Shown here: positions 16,722-25,957 of the stretch, one piece after another
How the letters are laid out: each line of letters opens with the position of its first letter
Numbering within the stretch: position 1 is the stretch's first letter
Assembly (NCBI GenBank): GCA_945873115.1
Contig: CAMCBT010000009.1
Span: forward strand, 1-51,166
Length of the DNA: 51,166 nucleotides
From: an uncultured Mitsuokella sp.
GTDB lineage: Bacteria; Bacillota; Negativicutes; Selenomonadales; Selenomonadaceae
Direction: 5' to 3'
Position numbers and translations under genes: made by a program
Notes under the pieces: model-generated
Told to the model about the DNA's origin: nothing
Seen by the model: the letters and a program-made list of their open reading frames with translations, nothing else
Databases searched by the model: none

Positions 16722-17660
16722 TCAGTCCTTCTGGAACCCCGCCATGGCAAGAATTCGCCCGCAGAGCTCCGGAAACTCGATGCCCATGGCCCGAGCCGCA
16801 TCCGGCACCAGGGAGAGCTCCGTCATGCCCGGCACGGAGTTGACCTCGATGACATAGGGGATGCCCTCCTCCGAGAGCATCATGTCAACCCTAGCCACGC
16901 CGCTGCAGCCGCAGGCAGTGAAGGTCTTCACCGCAAGGGACTGCACCTCCCTTGTCTTCTCCTCGGAGATGCGAGCCGGAATAATGTGAGTGGACATGCC
17001 CTTCGTATACTTGCTCTCGTAGTCGTAGCGGCCGGAGACCGTCGTAATCTCAATGACGGGGAAGGCCTCCTTCTTTTCCTCATTGCCCCAGACGGCCACC
17101 GTGAGCTCCTTGCCGCGGATAAACTCCTCTACGAGAATCTCCTCATCGTAGGAGAAGGCATCCTCTATGGCCTTTTCAAGAGTCTCCCGGGTCTCCACGA
17201 TGTAGACGCCGACGCTGGAGCCCTGGGAGGCGGCCTTTACTACCACTGGCAGGGAGAATTCCTTCTCGATTTCTGCGGCGAGGTTCCGCTCCGCTTCGAA
17301 GCGGCGATAGGACCGTGCCCTGGGCGTAGAGATGCCCTCCGCCACGAAGAAGCGCTTCGAGGCCGCCTTGTCCATGGTGACGGCGGCGGCCAAGACCCCG
17401 GAGCCCGTGTAGGGGATGCCCAGCATGTCGAGCGTCCCCTGGATGAGCCCATCCTCGCCGAACTTCCCATGGAGGGCATTGAAGACGATGGCCGGGTTTT
17501 TCCTGCGGATTTCCTCTGCAAAGGTCTCCGGCACCAGCTCCATCCCCTCGGCATCGTAGCCAGAGGACTGAAGGGCCTTCAGGATGGCTCCTCCCGTGAG
17601 CCTCGATATCTCCGCCTCCGTGGAGGTGCCGCCCATGACAACAATCACTTTCTTATTCAT
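16722..17660 (-). CDS. ddl: D-alanine--D-alanine ligase
   Basis: A 312-residue ATP-grasp ligase that joins two D-alanines for the peptidoglycan stem. Visible features are VVMGGTSTEAEISRLTGGAI near the N-terminus, NALHGKFGEDGLIQGTLDML (about 61-80), the ATP-binding KAASQGSSVGV (about 141-151), and the Mg-binding carboxylates in RVDMMLSEEG and VIEVNSVPGMTELS near the C-terminus. The segment YESKYTKG matches the YxxKYxxG pattern of D-Ala ligases. Length and position between murC and ftsQ are normal. Confidence 0.95.
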   Translation of the reverse strand: MNKKVIVVMGGTSTEAEISRLTGGAILKALQSSGYDAEGMELVPETFAEEIRRKNPAIVFNALHGKFGEDGLIQGTLDMLGIPYTGSGVLAAAVTMDKAASKRFFVAEGISTPRARSYRRFEAERNLAAEIEKEFSLPVVVKAASQGSSVGVYIVETRETLEKAIEDAFSYDEEILVEEFIRGKELTVAVWGNEEKKEAFPVIEITTVSGRYDYESKYTKGMSTHIIPARISEEKTREVQSLAVKTFTACGCSGVARVDMMLSEEGIPYVIEVNSVPGMTELSLVPDAARAMGIEFPELCGRILAMAGFQKD

Positions 17661-17673
17661 CGAATTCTCCCTG

Positions 17674-19071
17674 TTACTTCTGAAGAAGCTCTACGAGCTC
17701 CTCCCCCGTCCTGTAGATATCGCCGGCCCCCATGGTGATAATGAGGTCCCCCTCCTGCACGAAGTCCTGGAGGCGGGCAGCGAGCTTCTCCTTTGCCGGC
17801 TCATAGATGGCGTCGCGGCCCGTCTGCTCCTTCACGGCCCGGACGATGGTCTCCCCGCTGACCCCTTCGATAGGGGGCTCCCCTGCGGCGTATACATCCG
17901 TCAGAAAGAGCACATCCGCCGAGACGAAGGCCCGGCCGAACTCATCGCCCAGGAGCTTCGTGCGGCTGTAGCGATGGGGTTGGAAGACGCAGATGAGCCT
18001 TTTTGGGCTCGTCTCCTTCGCCGCCTTCAGGGTCGCGGCGATTTCCGTCGGATGATGGGCATAGTCGTCCACAATCCAGATGCCCTTTATCCGGCCCTTC
18101 GTCTGAAAGCGGCGCTTCGCCCCGTGAAAGTCCCCAAGGCCTGCGGCGAGCTTCTCGAAGGGCACGCCGATGGAGAGTCCTACGACAATGCAGGCGAGGG
18201 CATCCAGCACATTGTGACGGCCAGGGATATTGAGGGCCACATGGCCGAGCCGATCTTCTCCATGATACACATCAAAGGCTATGCCCGTGCCGCCTGTCTC
18301 GATACTCTTCGCCGTGTAGTCTGCCTCGTTGTCGATGGCATAGGTGATGGCCTTCGTCTTCAGCGTTTTTGCCATCTCTCGGAGGTTCGGATTGTCGAGG
18401 CAGAGAACGGCCCAGCCTCCCTCCCGCGTGTTTTCGATGAAGGTGCGGAAGGCCTTTATGATGTTCTCCATGGTGCCGTAGTGATCCATGTGGTCATCCT
18501 CCACATTCGTCACCACGGAGATATAGGGGCGCAGCTTCAGGAAGGAGCCGTCGCTCTCATCCGCCTCGGAGACCAGGTAGTCGCTCGTCCCAAGCTGGGC
18601 GTTCGTGCCGAGATCTGGCACCTCGCCTCCCACCACCACGGAGGGGCTCACGCCAGAGCGCTCGAGAGCCACGCCGATCATGGAGGTGGTGGTGGTCTTC
18701 CCATGGGAGCCGGCCACGGCAATGCCCTTGTATTCGTTCACGAGGGCCGCATTGATATCGGAGCGGTGAAGCTTCCGGATGCCCAAGTCCTGAGCCGCCA
18801 GCACCTCCGGATTGTCAAAGGGGATGGCAGTGGACACCACGATGGCATCGGCCCCCTTCACATTCTCCGCCTTCTGCCCGTCAAGGGTGATTTTTGCCCC
18901 GAGCCCTTCAAGGGCCTCGATGACCTCGGAATTTGCCCGGTCGGAGCCCGTTACCTCGTAGCCATGCTCCACCATCATCTTCGCGAGGGGGCTCATGCCG
19001 GCGCCGCCGATGCCCACGAAGTGGAGATGCTCCAGCCCTGAAAGTTCCTTTAGCTTCTTCAATCCAATCAC
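17674..19071 (-). CDS. murC: UDP-N-acetylmuramate--L-alanine ligase
   Basis: A 465-residue Mur ligase that adds L-Ala to UDP-MurNAc. The dinucleotide-type N-terminus HFVGIGGAGMSPLAKMMVEH (about 17-36) and the ATP loop AVAGSHGKTTTTSM (about 114-127) are typical, and the C-terminal domain includes IVDDYAHHPTEI. The start is GTG at 19071, overlapping the murG TGA (GTGA), with AGAGGAAAAG just upstream. It is the first of the four Mur ligases biochemically although transcribed last. Confidence 0.95.
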   Translation of the reverse strand: MIGLKKLKELSGLEHLHFVGIGGAGMSPLAKMMVEHGYEVTGSDRANSEVIEALEGLGAKITLDGQKAENVKGADAIVVSTAIPFDNPEVLAAQDLGIRKLHRSDINAALVNEYKGIAVAGSHGKTTTTSMIGVALERSGVSPSVVVGGEVPDLGTNAQLGTSDYLVSEADESDGSFLKLRPYISVVTNVEDDHMDHYGTMENIIKAFRTFIENTREGGWAVLCLDNPNLREMAKTLKTKAITYAIDNEADYTAKSIETGGTGIAFDVYHGEDRLGHVALNIPGRHNVLDALACIVVGLSIGVPFEKLAAGLGDFHGAKRRFQTKGRIKGIWIVDDYAHHPTEIAATLKAAKETSPKRLICVFQPHRYSRTKLLGDEFGRAFVSADVLFLTDVYAAGEPPIEGVSGETIVRAVKEQTGRDAIYEPAKEKLAARLQDFVQEGDLIITMGAGDIYRTGEELVELLQK

Positions 19072-20198
19072 CTTTTCCTCTCCGCCATGGAAAGAATCCT
19101 ATCCGCAATATCGCTGGCCGCCTGGGGCCTGCCGAGGGATCTGCTGGCCCTCGCCATATCCTCCAGCTTATGGGGCTCGCTTAAGAGCTCCGCCAGGTTT
19201 GAAATCAGGCACTCCGTCGTCAAATCCTTGTTGAGGATGACCCGGGCGGCCCCCGCCTTCTCCAGGGCCCTGGCATTGTACTCCTGATGATTCTCCGCCG
19301 CATAGGGATAGGGTATGAGAATGGAGGGTATGCCCCGGGCCGTGAGCTCCGCGAGGCCCGTGGCCCCCGCTCGGAATACGGCAAGATCCGCTAGGGCCAT
19401 GGCCGCCGGCATGTTGTAGAGATAGGGCTTCACCAGAATATGTCGCGCGTGGAGGAGGTCCGCCCCCGTGTTCTCCAGTCTCGCCATGGTATCGTCGTAC
19501 TCCGCCTTGCCCGTCACATGGATGTACTGCACATCGCTGTACTCCGCCGCCCGAGCGAGCACGCCGACCATGGCCCGGTTGATAGTGCGGGCACCTCGGC
19601 TTCCGCCGGAGACGAGCACCGTGCGCTTCTTGGGATCGAGGCCAAAATCCTTTGCCGCTGCCTCCCGCTCCGCCGTCATAACCTCGAAGCGGATGGGGTT
19701 GCCCGTGAAGAAGGTCTTTTTCGCTGGGAAATACCGCTTTGCCTCCTCCGTCCCCACGGCGATTTCCGTGACGAAGCGTGAGAGGATTTTATTTGTAATG
19801 CCCGGGAATACATTCTGCTCCTGCACGAGAGTCGGAATCCCCATAAGGCTTGCGGCGAGAAGGATTGGCCCGCAGACATAGCCCCCGGTGCCAATGACCA
19901 CATCGGGGCGGAAATCCCTGAGGATGGAAAAGGCCTTGCCGACCCCAGAAAGTGCCTTGCCAGCCCGGGCGAAATTTTTGAGTGTCAGATGACGCTCAAA
20001 GCCCTGAAGGTCAATGGTGGCGAAGGGAATGCCCTCCTTCGGCACGATGTCCGCCTCCAGGCCCCGGGTCGTCCCCACATAGAGAAACTGGGCACTTGGC
20101 CGCTTGGCAGCTATCGTCCGAAGAATCGTCAGGGCCGGATAGATGTGGCCACCTGTCCCGCCACCAGAAGCGATGATTTTCAATGGGTTCCCCTCCAT
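19068..20198 (-). CDS. murG: Lipid II synthase MurG
   Basis: A 376-residue GT-B glycosyltransferase that transfers GlcNAc from UDP-GlcNAc to lipid I on the inner face of the membrane. Motifs: ASGGGTGGHIYPALTI (about 10-25), VQEQNVFPGITNKILSRF (about 124-141) and LVSGGSRGARTIN in the C-terminal domain. The segment RAGATGLAELTARGIPSILI is also conserved. ATG at 20198 overlaps the murD stop by one base (TAATG). In many dcw clusters ftsW lies between murD and murG; here they touch directly. Confidence 0.95.
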   Translation of the reverse strand: MEGNPLKIIASGGGTGGHIYPALTILRTIAAKRPSAQFLYVGTTRGLEADIVPKEGIPFATIDLQGFERHLTLKNFARAGKALSGVGKAFSILRDFRPDVVIGTGGYVCGPILLAASLMGIPTLVQEQNVFPGITNKILSRFVTEIAVGTEEAKRYFPAKKTFFTGNPIRFEVMTAEREAAAKDFGLDPKKRTVLVSGGSRGARTINRAMVGVLARAAEYSDVQYIHVTGKAEYDDTMARLENTGADLLHARHILVKPYLYNMPAAMALADLAVFRAGATGLAELTARGIPSILIPYPYAAENHQEYNARALEKAGAARVILNKDLTTECLISNLAELLSEPHKLEDMARASRSLGRPQAASDIADRILSMAERKR

Positions 20199-21565
20199 TA
20201 CCTTTGAAGCCCCTGGACGAGGCTCTTGAAGTGGCGCCCCCGCTCTGCCATGCCATGATACATGTCGAAGCTGGCGCAGGCAGGTGAGAGCAGCACCGTC
20301 TCCGGCACCTTCGCGAGGGCGTGGGCGAGGGCCACCGCCTTTTCCATGGAGAAGCCCACCTCATGGATATGCGTCTCATCGACACCATTCTTCTTAGCCT
20401 CCTGATGGAAGCGCTCTGCCGCCGCCCCCACGAGAATGAGGTGGTGCACCCGCTCCTTCACCAGCTGCATGAATTCCGTGAGATTCGTGAGCTTGTCGTC
20501 GCCACCGGCGATAAGGATGATGCCCTCGTCGAAGGTCTGAAGCGCCTTGATGGCGGAGTCCGTATTCGTGGCCTTGGAGTCGTTGTAGTACTCCACCCCG
20601 TCGATGGTGGTGACGTACTCGATGCGGTGCTCTACCCCACGGAATTCCTTCAGGACGGGCTGCATTTCCTCCACCGTCACGCCGGCGAAATAAGCCATGA
20701 GAATAGCTGCCATGGCGTTTTCCACATTGTGGGGCCCCTTGATGCCAAGCTCCTTTACAGAGATGACAGGAAGCTCCTTGCCCTCCCAGCGAAGGATGAT
20801 GGCACCGTCCAGAAGGACTGCCCCCCGACGGAGTGCCTGTGTACGGCTGAAGAAGGCCACCTGGGCCTTCGCGCGCTCCGCCATTCCTCGGGTCTTCTCG
20901 TCGTCGTAATTCAGCACGAGGTAGTCGCCCTCTATTTCCTCCCGGAATATCCGCTCCTTCATGGCCTGGTAGACCTCCATGGAGCCGTGGCGGACGATAT
21001 GATCCGGCGTCACATTGAGGACGGCGGCGATATGGGGATGGAAATGCTCCGTCGCCTCCATCTGGTAGCTGGATATCTCTGCGGCAATATAGCCCTCCGC
21101 AGGAATCTCCTCCGCCACCTCGGAGAGGGGCACGCCGATATTGCCCCCCACTCCTACGGAAGCGTAGTGGGCCTTCAGGAGAAGCCCCAAAAGCGTCGTG
21201 GTGGTGGTCTTGCCATTCGTGCCCGTGATGGCGGCGATGGGAGCCTTAGCGAGGCTGTAGGCCAGCTCCACCTCGCTCATAATGCGGATATTCCGAGCCC
21301 GGGCCTCCTTCAGCAGGGGAATGCGGAGCGGTACGGCGGGCGATACGAGGATGAGGTAGGTCCCCTCGAGAAGCGCGTGCTCCTGGGGCCCAAAGACGAG
21401 GTGGACTCCCAGGGAGCGCATCTCCTGAAAGTCCTCCTGGATATCCGCCTCCTGCTTCGCATCGGAGAGGGTCACCTCCGCCCCCAGCTTCCTTGCGATT
21501 TTCGCCGCGGCAAAGCCGCTGATGCCCGCCCCGATGACGAGCACACGTTTTCCCTTTAGCTCCAT
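20198..21565 (-). CDS. murD: UDP-MurNAc-L-Ala--D-glutamate ligase
   Basis: A 455-residue Mur ligase adding D-Glu. The N-terminal VIGAGISGFAAAKIARKLGA (about 10-29) and the ATP loop ITGTNGKTTTTTLLG (about 112-126) are clear, followed by NVTPDHIVRHGSMEVY (about 184-199) and YNDSKATNTDSAIKAL in the C-terminal domain. The ATG at 21565 lies 7 bases after the mraY stop. No signs of damage. Confidence 0.95.
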   Translation of the reverse strand: MELKGKRVLVIGAGISGFAAAKIARKLGAEVTLSDAKQEADIQEDFQEMRSLGVHLVFGPQEHALLEGTYLILVSPAVPLRIPLLKEARARNIRIMSEVELAYSLAKAPIAAITGTNGKTTTTTLLGLLLKAHYASVGVGGNIGVPLSEVAEEIPAEGYIAAEISSYQMEATEHFHPHIAAVLNVTPDHIVRHGSMEVYQAMKERIFREEIEGDYLVLNYDDEKTRGMAERAKAQVAFFSRTQALRRGAVLLDGAIILRWEGKELPVISVKELGIKGPHNVENAMAAILMAYFAGVTVEEMQPVLKEFRGVEHRIEYVTTIDGVEYYNDSKATNTDSAIKALQTFDEGIILIAGGDDKLTNLTEFMQLVKERVHHLILVGAAAERFHQEAKKNGVDETHIHEVGFSMEKAVALAHALAKVPETVLLSPACASFDMYHGMAERGRHFKSLVQGLQR

Positions 21566-21572
21566 AATCGAT

Positions 21573-22529
21573 TCACCTTGTCAGAAGAAGGAGTCCGGCG
21601 ACGCTTGCCGCCAGCCCCACCATGTAGAATACCGTAACGACCTTCGTTTCCTTCCAACCCCCCAGCTCGAAGTGGTGGTGGATAGGGCTCATGCGGAAGA
21701 CCCTTTTCCCCGTGGTCTTAAAGGAGGCCACCTGGATGATGACGGAGAGGGCCTCGCAGACGAAGACAAAGCCGATGACGGCGAGAAGCACCTCCGTATG
21801 GGTGAGGATGCCAACAGCCGCCAGAGCCCCGCCGAGGGCCAGCGAACCGGTGTCTCCCATGAAGACCTTTGCCGGGTGCAGGTTGAACTTCAAAAAGCCT
21901 AGGCAGGCCCCCGCGATGGCCACGCAGAAATAGGAAAGGTTCCCATGCCCCGTTAGCACGGCCACCACCGCGTAGGCTGCCGCCGCAATGGCGACGGTGC
22001 CGGAGGCCAGGCCATCGAGGCCGTCCGTCAGATTCACAGCATTCGACGTGCCCACCAGCACGAAGAGCACGAGGGCGTAGTAGCCCCAGCCGATATCGAT
22101 GGAAGCATCCAGCACCGGAACCCAGACCGTGGTGTCGATGCCGAGCCCCCAAGTGCCGATGACCATGGTGACGAGGGCGATGAAGATCTGCCCCAGCATC
22201 TTCTCCCGAGCCTTCAGGCCCAGGTTCCGCTTCTTCACCACTTTGATGTAGTCATCCAGGAAGCCCAGGACGAAGTGGCCCAGCAGGATGAAGAGGGCCA
22301 GGAGCACCTCGGCTGTCAGGGGCGAAGCGATTACCGTGGCAATCGTGATGCCCAGGATAATCATGATGCCGCCCATGGTGGGGGTGCCGCTCTTAGCCTG
22401 GTGGCTCTTCGGCCCCTCCTCCCGGATGCTCTGTCCAAACCTCAGTTTGTGAAGCTCAGGAATGAAAAAAGGCCCCGTCAGAAGGACGAAACCTGCGGCA
22501 ATCGCCGCCGCCATGATGACCTGTTCCAA
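21573..22529 (-). CDS. mraY: Phospho-MurNAc-pentapeptide translocase MraY
   Basis: A 318-residue polytopic enzyme that makes lipid I from undecaprenyl phosphate. Signature loops: SIREEGPKSHQAKSGTPTMG (about 34-53), GFLDDYIKVVKKRNLGL (about 88-104), NLTDGLDGLASG (about 167-178), FMGDTGSLALGG (about 222-233) and the histidine loop SPIHHHFELGGW (about 282-293). The predicted start is TTG at 22529, because the family usually begins near EQVI; an ATG five codons later is the alternative. Confidence 0.95.
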   Translation of the reverse strand: MEQVIMAAAIAAGFVLLTGPFFIPELHKLRFGQSIREEGPKSHQAKSGTPTMGGIMIILGITIATVIASPLTAEVLLALFILLGHFVLGFLDDYIKVVKKRNLGLKAREKMLGQIFIALVTMVIGTWGLGIDTTVWVPVLDASIDIGWGYYALVLFVLVGTSNAVNLTDGLDGLASGTVAIAAAAYAVVAVLTGHGNLSYFCVAIAGACLGFLKFNLHPAKVFMGDTGSLALGGALAAVGILTHTEVLLAVIGFVFVCEALSVIIQVASFKTTGKRVFRMSPIHHHFELGGWKETKVVTVFYMVGLAASVAGLLLLTR

Positions 22530-22547
22530 TGCGCCAAACCCTTTCCA

Positions 22548-23912
22548 TCAAATCATCGGGATGATTTTCTCCATCGCCATGCCCCGGGATCCCTTGAAGA
22601 GGACCGTGTCCCCCGGCTGGAGGATTTCCCGCAGGGCCCCTGCCGCCTCCTCATGGGAATCCGTGGCGTAGACCGCCTGGAGGCCTGCCGACCTTGCCCC
22701 CTCGGCGATTAAGCGGCCGAGGATCCCGTAGGTGACGAGGGCAGAGAAGCCGTGCTCTGCCACCTGGCGGCCCACCCTCCTGTGGGCCTCCTCTTCGATG
22801 GAGCCCAGCTCCAGCATGTCGCCGAGGACTGCGACCTTCCGGCCCCTCGTCAGTTCCTGGAGCGTCGCAAGGGCCGCCTCCATGGACATGGGACTCGCAT
22901 TGTAGGCATCGTTGACGATATGATAGCCCTTGATGTCCTGGGTTTCAAACCGCATTTTCGTGGCCTGGAGCTTTCCTAGCCCTGTCTGGATTTCTTCCGG
23001 CGAAAGATCCGCTGCAAAGCCCGCCGTGATGGCGGCGAGCGTATTCATCACATTGTGGCGCCCCACCATGGCGACGGTATATTCGTGAGTCTCCCCCTGA
23101 TAGGTGGCCGTAAGACGGGTGGAAGCACCCTCAGTGGTGACCTGAGAGCCCCGTACATCCGCCTCCTTCTCGAGGCCGAAGGTCAGAACCCGTACGCCCT
23201 CTGCCGCCTTTTCCCGCATGGCGGCCACCCGATTATCATCGGCATTCAGGATGACGGTGCCCCTCTTCAGGGCTTCCACAAGCTCTCCCTTTGCCCGGGC
23301 AATGTTTTCGATGGAGCCCAAGAGCTCCATGTGGGTCTCCCCCACGTTTGTCACAATGGCAATAGAAGGATCTGCGATGGGGGCCAAAGCCTCGATCTGA
23401 TGGAGGCCCCTCATGCCGATTTCCACCACGGCCGCCGTGTCCTCCCCTGTGATGGAGAGGAGCGTCAGGGGAAGCCCCACCTCGTTATTGAAGTTGGCCT
23501 GGGTCTTTGCCACGGGGCCCCGAGCGGAGAGCACCGCCGCTGTCAGGTCCTTCGTGGTGGTCTTGCCATTCGACCCGGTGATGGCAACGACGGGAATGTG
23601 GAACTTCTCCCGCCAGAAATGGCCGATATGCTGATAGGCTCGGAGCGTATCTGCCACCCGAAGTACGGCCGGGCAGTCCGCCACCTTTTCCGCAGGGCAG
23701 TCACGGCTTACGATGACAAGGCTGGCACCGGCCCTCACGGCCTCATGTGCAAAGTCCTCCCCATCGAACCGCTCTCCCTTCAGGGCCAGGAAGGCCACGC
23801 CGGGCTCGATTTTCCGAGTATCCGTCACGATGGCCATGCGATGCTTCACGGGCTCGCCCTGATAACTGCCCCCCAAGGCCTCTATGAGCTCTTCAAGAGA
23901 AAAATCCGCCAT
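22548..23912 (-). CDS. murF: UDP-MurNAc-tripeptide--D-Ala-D-Ala ligase
   Basis: A 454-residue Mur ligase that attaches the D-Ala-D-Ala made by Ddl. ATP loop AITGSNGKTTTKDL (about 108-121), NNEVGLPLTLL (about 137-147) and VNDAYNASPMSMEAAL in the C-terminal domain are diagnostic. ATG at 23912 overlaps the murE stop (TAATG). It lies 18 bases upstream of mraY. Confidence 0.95.
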   Translation of the reverse strand: MADFSLEELIEALGGSYQGEPVKHRMAIVTDTRKIEPGVAFLALKGERFDGEDFAHEAVRAGASLVIVSRDCPAEKVADCPAVLRVADTLRAYQHIGHFWREKFHIPVVAITGSNGKTTTKDLTAAVLSARGPVAKTQANFNNEVGLPLTLLSITGEDTAAVVEIGMRGLHQIEALAPIADPSIAIVTNVGETHMELLGSIENIARAKGELVEALKRGTVILNADDNRVAAMREKAAEGVRVLTFGLEKEADVRGSQVTTEGASTRLTATYQGETHEYTVAMVGRHNVMNTLAAITAGFAADLSPEEIQTGLGKLQATKMRFETQDIKGYHIVNDAYNASPMSMEAALATLQELTRGRKVAVLGDMLELGSIEEEAHRRVGRQVAEHGFSALVTYGILGRLIAEGARSAGLQAVYATDSHEEAAGALREILQPGDTVLFKGSRGMAMEKIIPMI

Positions 23913-25417
23913 TACCGTGCCTCCAGCACATGGGCTGCCGCCTCGCGGGCGACCTCCCGATCGTCAAAGTGAATCGTCTTATCCGCTAGGATCTGGTAGT
24001 CCTCATGACCTTTCCCCAGGATGAGGATGATATCCTCCGGATCCGCCAGCTCTGCGGCCCGGAAGATGGCCTCCCGGCGGTCGACGATTTTCTCGTGGTG
24101 CTTGGAGCCGATTTTCTCCTCCACGCCAGCCTCCACCTCATCAAGGATGGCCGCCGGGTCCTCCGTCCGGGGATTGTCGCTGGTGACGATGACCACATCC
24201 GCCAGCTCCGCACCGATGCGCCCCATGATGGGCCGCTTCGTCCGATCCCGGTCGCCGCCGCAGCCGAATACAGCGATGATGCGCTTCTTTGCAATTTTCT
24301 TCGCCGTCTCCAGCACATTCTGCACCCCGTCCGGCGTGTGGGCATAGTCCACAATCATGGTGAAGGGAGCTTCCGTCCGCACCAGTTCGAAGCGGCCCGG
24401 CACGCACTCGAAGGCCTCTAGGGCCGCCTTGATATCCTCTGCAGGCACCCTTTCCGCCAGTGCCGCCCCCACGGCGCTCATGACGTTGTACACGTTGAAG
24501 ATGCCCGTGATATGAAGCTTCAGCGGCATGCGGCCGAAGCTCTCGTGGACGAGAGTAAGCTCCATGCCCCCCGCATGGACGTGAATGTCCTCTGCCCGGA
24601 GCTTTGCCGTATTCCACTCGATGGCATAGGTGAGCTGCTGGCAATGGGAGTGCTCCAGCATGGTCTTCGAAGCCGGATCATCGATGTTGATGACCGCCGT
24701 CTTCCCCTTCTTCGTGCCAGGCTCTGACACGTGGTCAAAGAGCTTTGCCTTGGCCAGCTTGTAGTTCTCCAGGGTTTTGTGGTAGTCCAGATGATCCTGT
24801 GTGAGGTTCGTAAAGACTGCCGTGTCGAATTCGATGCCCGCCACCCGGTTCTGGTCCAGGGCATGGGAGGAGACCTCCATGACCAGGTACTCCATCCCCG
24901 CGTCCCGCATCCTCGCAATCATGGACTGGAGCTCCACCACATCCGGTGTTGTGTTGTGGGTCTCCAGCGCCTCATCCTCAATCATGGCCTGGATGGTGCC
25001 AATGAGGCCCACCTTATGGCCCGCTTGGCGAAGGATGGCCCGGGTGATATACGTTGTGGTGGTCTTGCCATTCGTGCCGGTGATGCCCACCACCCGCATA
25101 TGGCGGGCCGGGTAGTCGTAGAAGAAGGGCACGATAGCGTCAAGGGCCGACTGCAGATCTGGCACGTGTAGGACAGCGATGCCCTCCGGCACTTCCACCT
25201 CGTCGAGGCTGTATGCCGTGAGGATGGCCACTGCCCCTGCCTTGACGACGGCGGGGATAAAGGCGTGTCCATCCACATGGACGCCGGGGATGCAGACGAA
25301 AAGCGTCCCCTTCCCTGCCTTGCGGGAATCGTGCACAATGCTCGTTATCTCTGTATTCTTGTCGCCCCGCAGCTCTGCGCCAGGCACGAGGGCCATAAGC
25401 TCCTGTATTGTCTTCAA
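23912..25417 (-). CDS. murE: UDP-MurNAc-L-Ala-D-Glu--meso-diaminopimelate ligase
   Basis: A 501-residue Mur ligase that adds the third stem residue. ATP loop GITGTNGKTTTTYITRAI (about 110-127); the motif SDNPRTEDP (about 405-413) is the DNPR signature for meso-diaminopimelate rather than L-lysine. The start is TTG at 25417, 7 bases after GAGGAGG. Upstream there is no ftsI/spoVD-type transpeptidase gene; instead a 144-base gap with a hairpin and a possible promoter separates it from ftsL. Confidence 0.95.
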   Translation of the reverse strand: MKTIQELMALVPGAELRGDKNTEITSIVHDSRKAGKGTLFVCIPGVHVDGHAFIPAVVKAGAVAILTAYSLDEVEVPEGIAVLHVPDLQSALDAIVPFFYDYPARHMRVVGITGTNGKTTTTYITRAILRQAGHKVGLIGTIQAMIEDEALETHNTTPDVVELQSMIARMRDAGMEYLVMEVSSHALDQNRVAGIEFDTAVFTNLTQDHLDYHKTLENYKLAKAKLFDHVSEPGTKKGKTAVINIDDPASKTMLEHSHCQQLTYAIEWNTAKLRAEDIHVHAGGMELTLVHESFGRMPLKLHITGIFNVYNVMSAVGAALAERVPAEDIKAALEAFECVPGRFELVRTEAPFTMIVDYAHTPDGVQNVLETAKKIAKKRIIAVFGCGGDRDRTKRPIMGRIGAELADVVIVTSDNPRTEDPAAILDEVEAGVEEKIGSKHHEKIVDRREAIFRAAELADPEDIILILGKGHEDYQILADKTIHFDDREVAREAAAHVLEAR

Positions 25418-25454
25418 AATAACGCCTCCTCTAAGGCTTCTTAGCAGCTTTTAT

Positions 25455-25486
25455 AGTATAACGCAGTTGCGTGGATTTTGCCACAA
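25455..25486 (-). promoter_or_regulatory. Possible promoter for murE
   Basis: On the minus strand TATACT (25455-25460) is a good -10, about 40 bases before the murE start. The best -35 is TTGTGG at 25481-25486 with a long 20-base spacer; a 17-base spacing gives only a weak hexamer. The element is uncertain. Confidence 0.35.
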
Positions 25487-25543
25487 GGAAAATGCTCCAA
25501 TCTCCACGGAATAGGCAAAATTTCCCATCCATACACAGTAATA

Positions 25544-25561
25544 GGGGGAATTGCTTCCCCC
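25544..25561 (-). terminator. Hairpin directly behind ftsL
   Basis: GGGGGAA, loop GCAA and TTCCCCC form a perfect 7-base-pair stem that begins next to the ftsL stop codon. The following bases on the minus strand (TATTACTG) are not a proper T-run. It could attenuate or process the transcript at the ftsL-murE boundary. Confidence 0.5.
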
Positions 25562-25957
25562 TTATGGATTTTCATGTGCGAAATATGTCTTCTGCGGGAC
25601 GCTCATGCCCAGCTGTGACTCGGCGATGGACTTGATGCGCTGCGGGTTCTTCAGCTTTGCAATCTCGATATTCAATCGCTCGTTTTCCTGCTCCAGCTGG
25701 TCTGCCTGCCGCTGCACCTCCACGAGGGTGTAGCCGCGGCTGGCGCTGATGCCGCTGCCCACCGTCGCCAGCATCGCGAGGAGCGTCGCCACGAGGAAGA
25801 GGATGCGGCATCGGGAGCGCAGCGTCGTGTTGACCACCGTCTTGAAAAGGGGCTCCTCCGCCTGCTTCTCCAGACGCTCCTGCTCAGGAATCTTCTCCTC
25901 TGCCTCAAATTCGTGCTCGTATTCGTATTCGTAGTATTCTTCCTTACGTGCCAGCAT
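25562..25957 (-). CDS. ftsL: FtsL-like division protein
   Basis: A 131-residue bitopic protein in the ftsL position. The N-terminal tail is unusually acidic and tyrosine-rich (EEYYEYEYEHEFEAEEK, about 6-22). One transmembrane helix (about 51-70) is followed by a leucine-zipper-like coiled coil (VQRQADQLEQENERLNIEIA, about 80-99) and the short conserved end IAESQLGM. It pairs with FtsB/DivIC and FtsQ. It overlaps rsmH by 14 bases. Identification rests on position and architecture, since the family is poorly conserved. Confidence 0.82.
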   Translation of the reverse strand: MLARKEEYYEYEYEHEFEAEEKIPEQERLEKQAEEPLFKTVVNTTLRSRCRILFLVATLLAMLATVGSGISASRGYTLVEVQRQADQLEQENERLNIEIAKLKNPQRIKSIAESQLGMSVPQKTYFAHENP

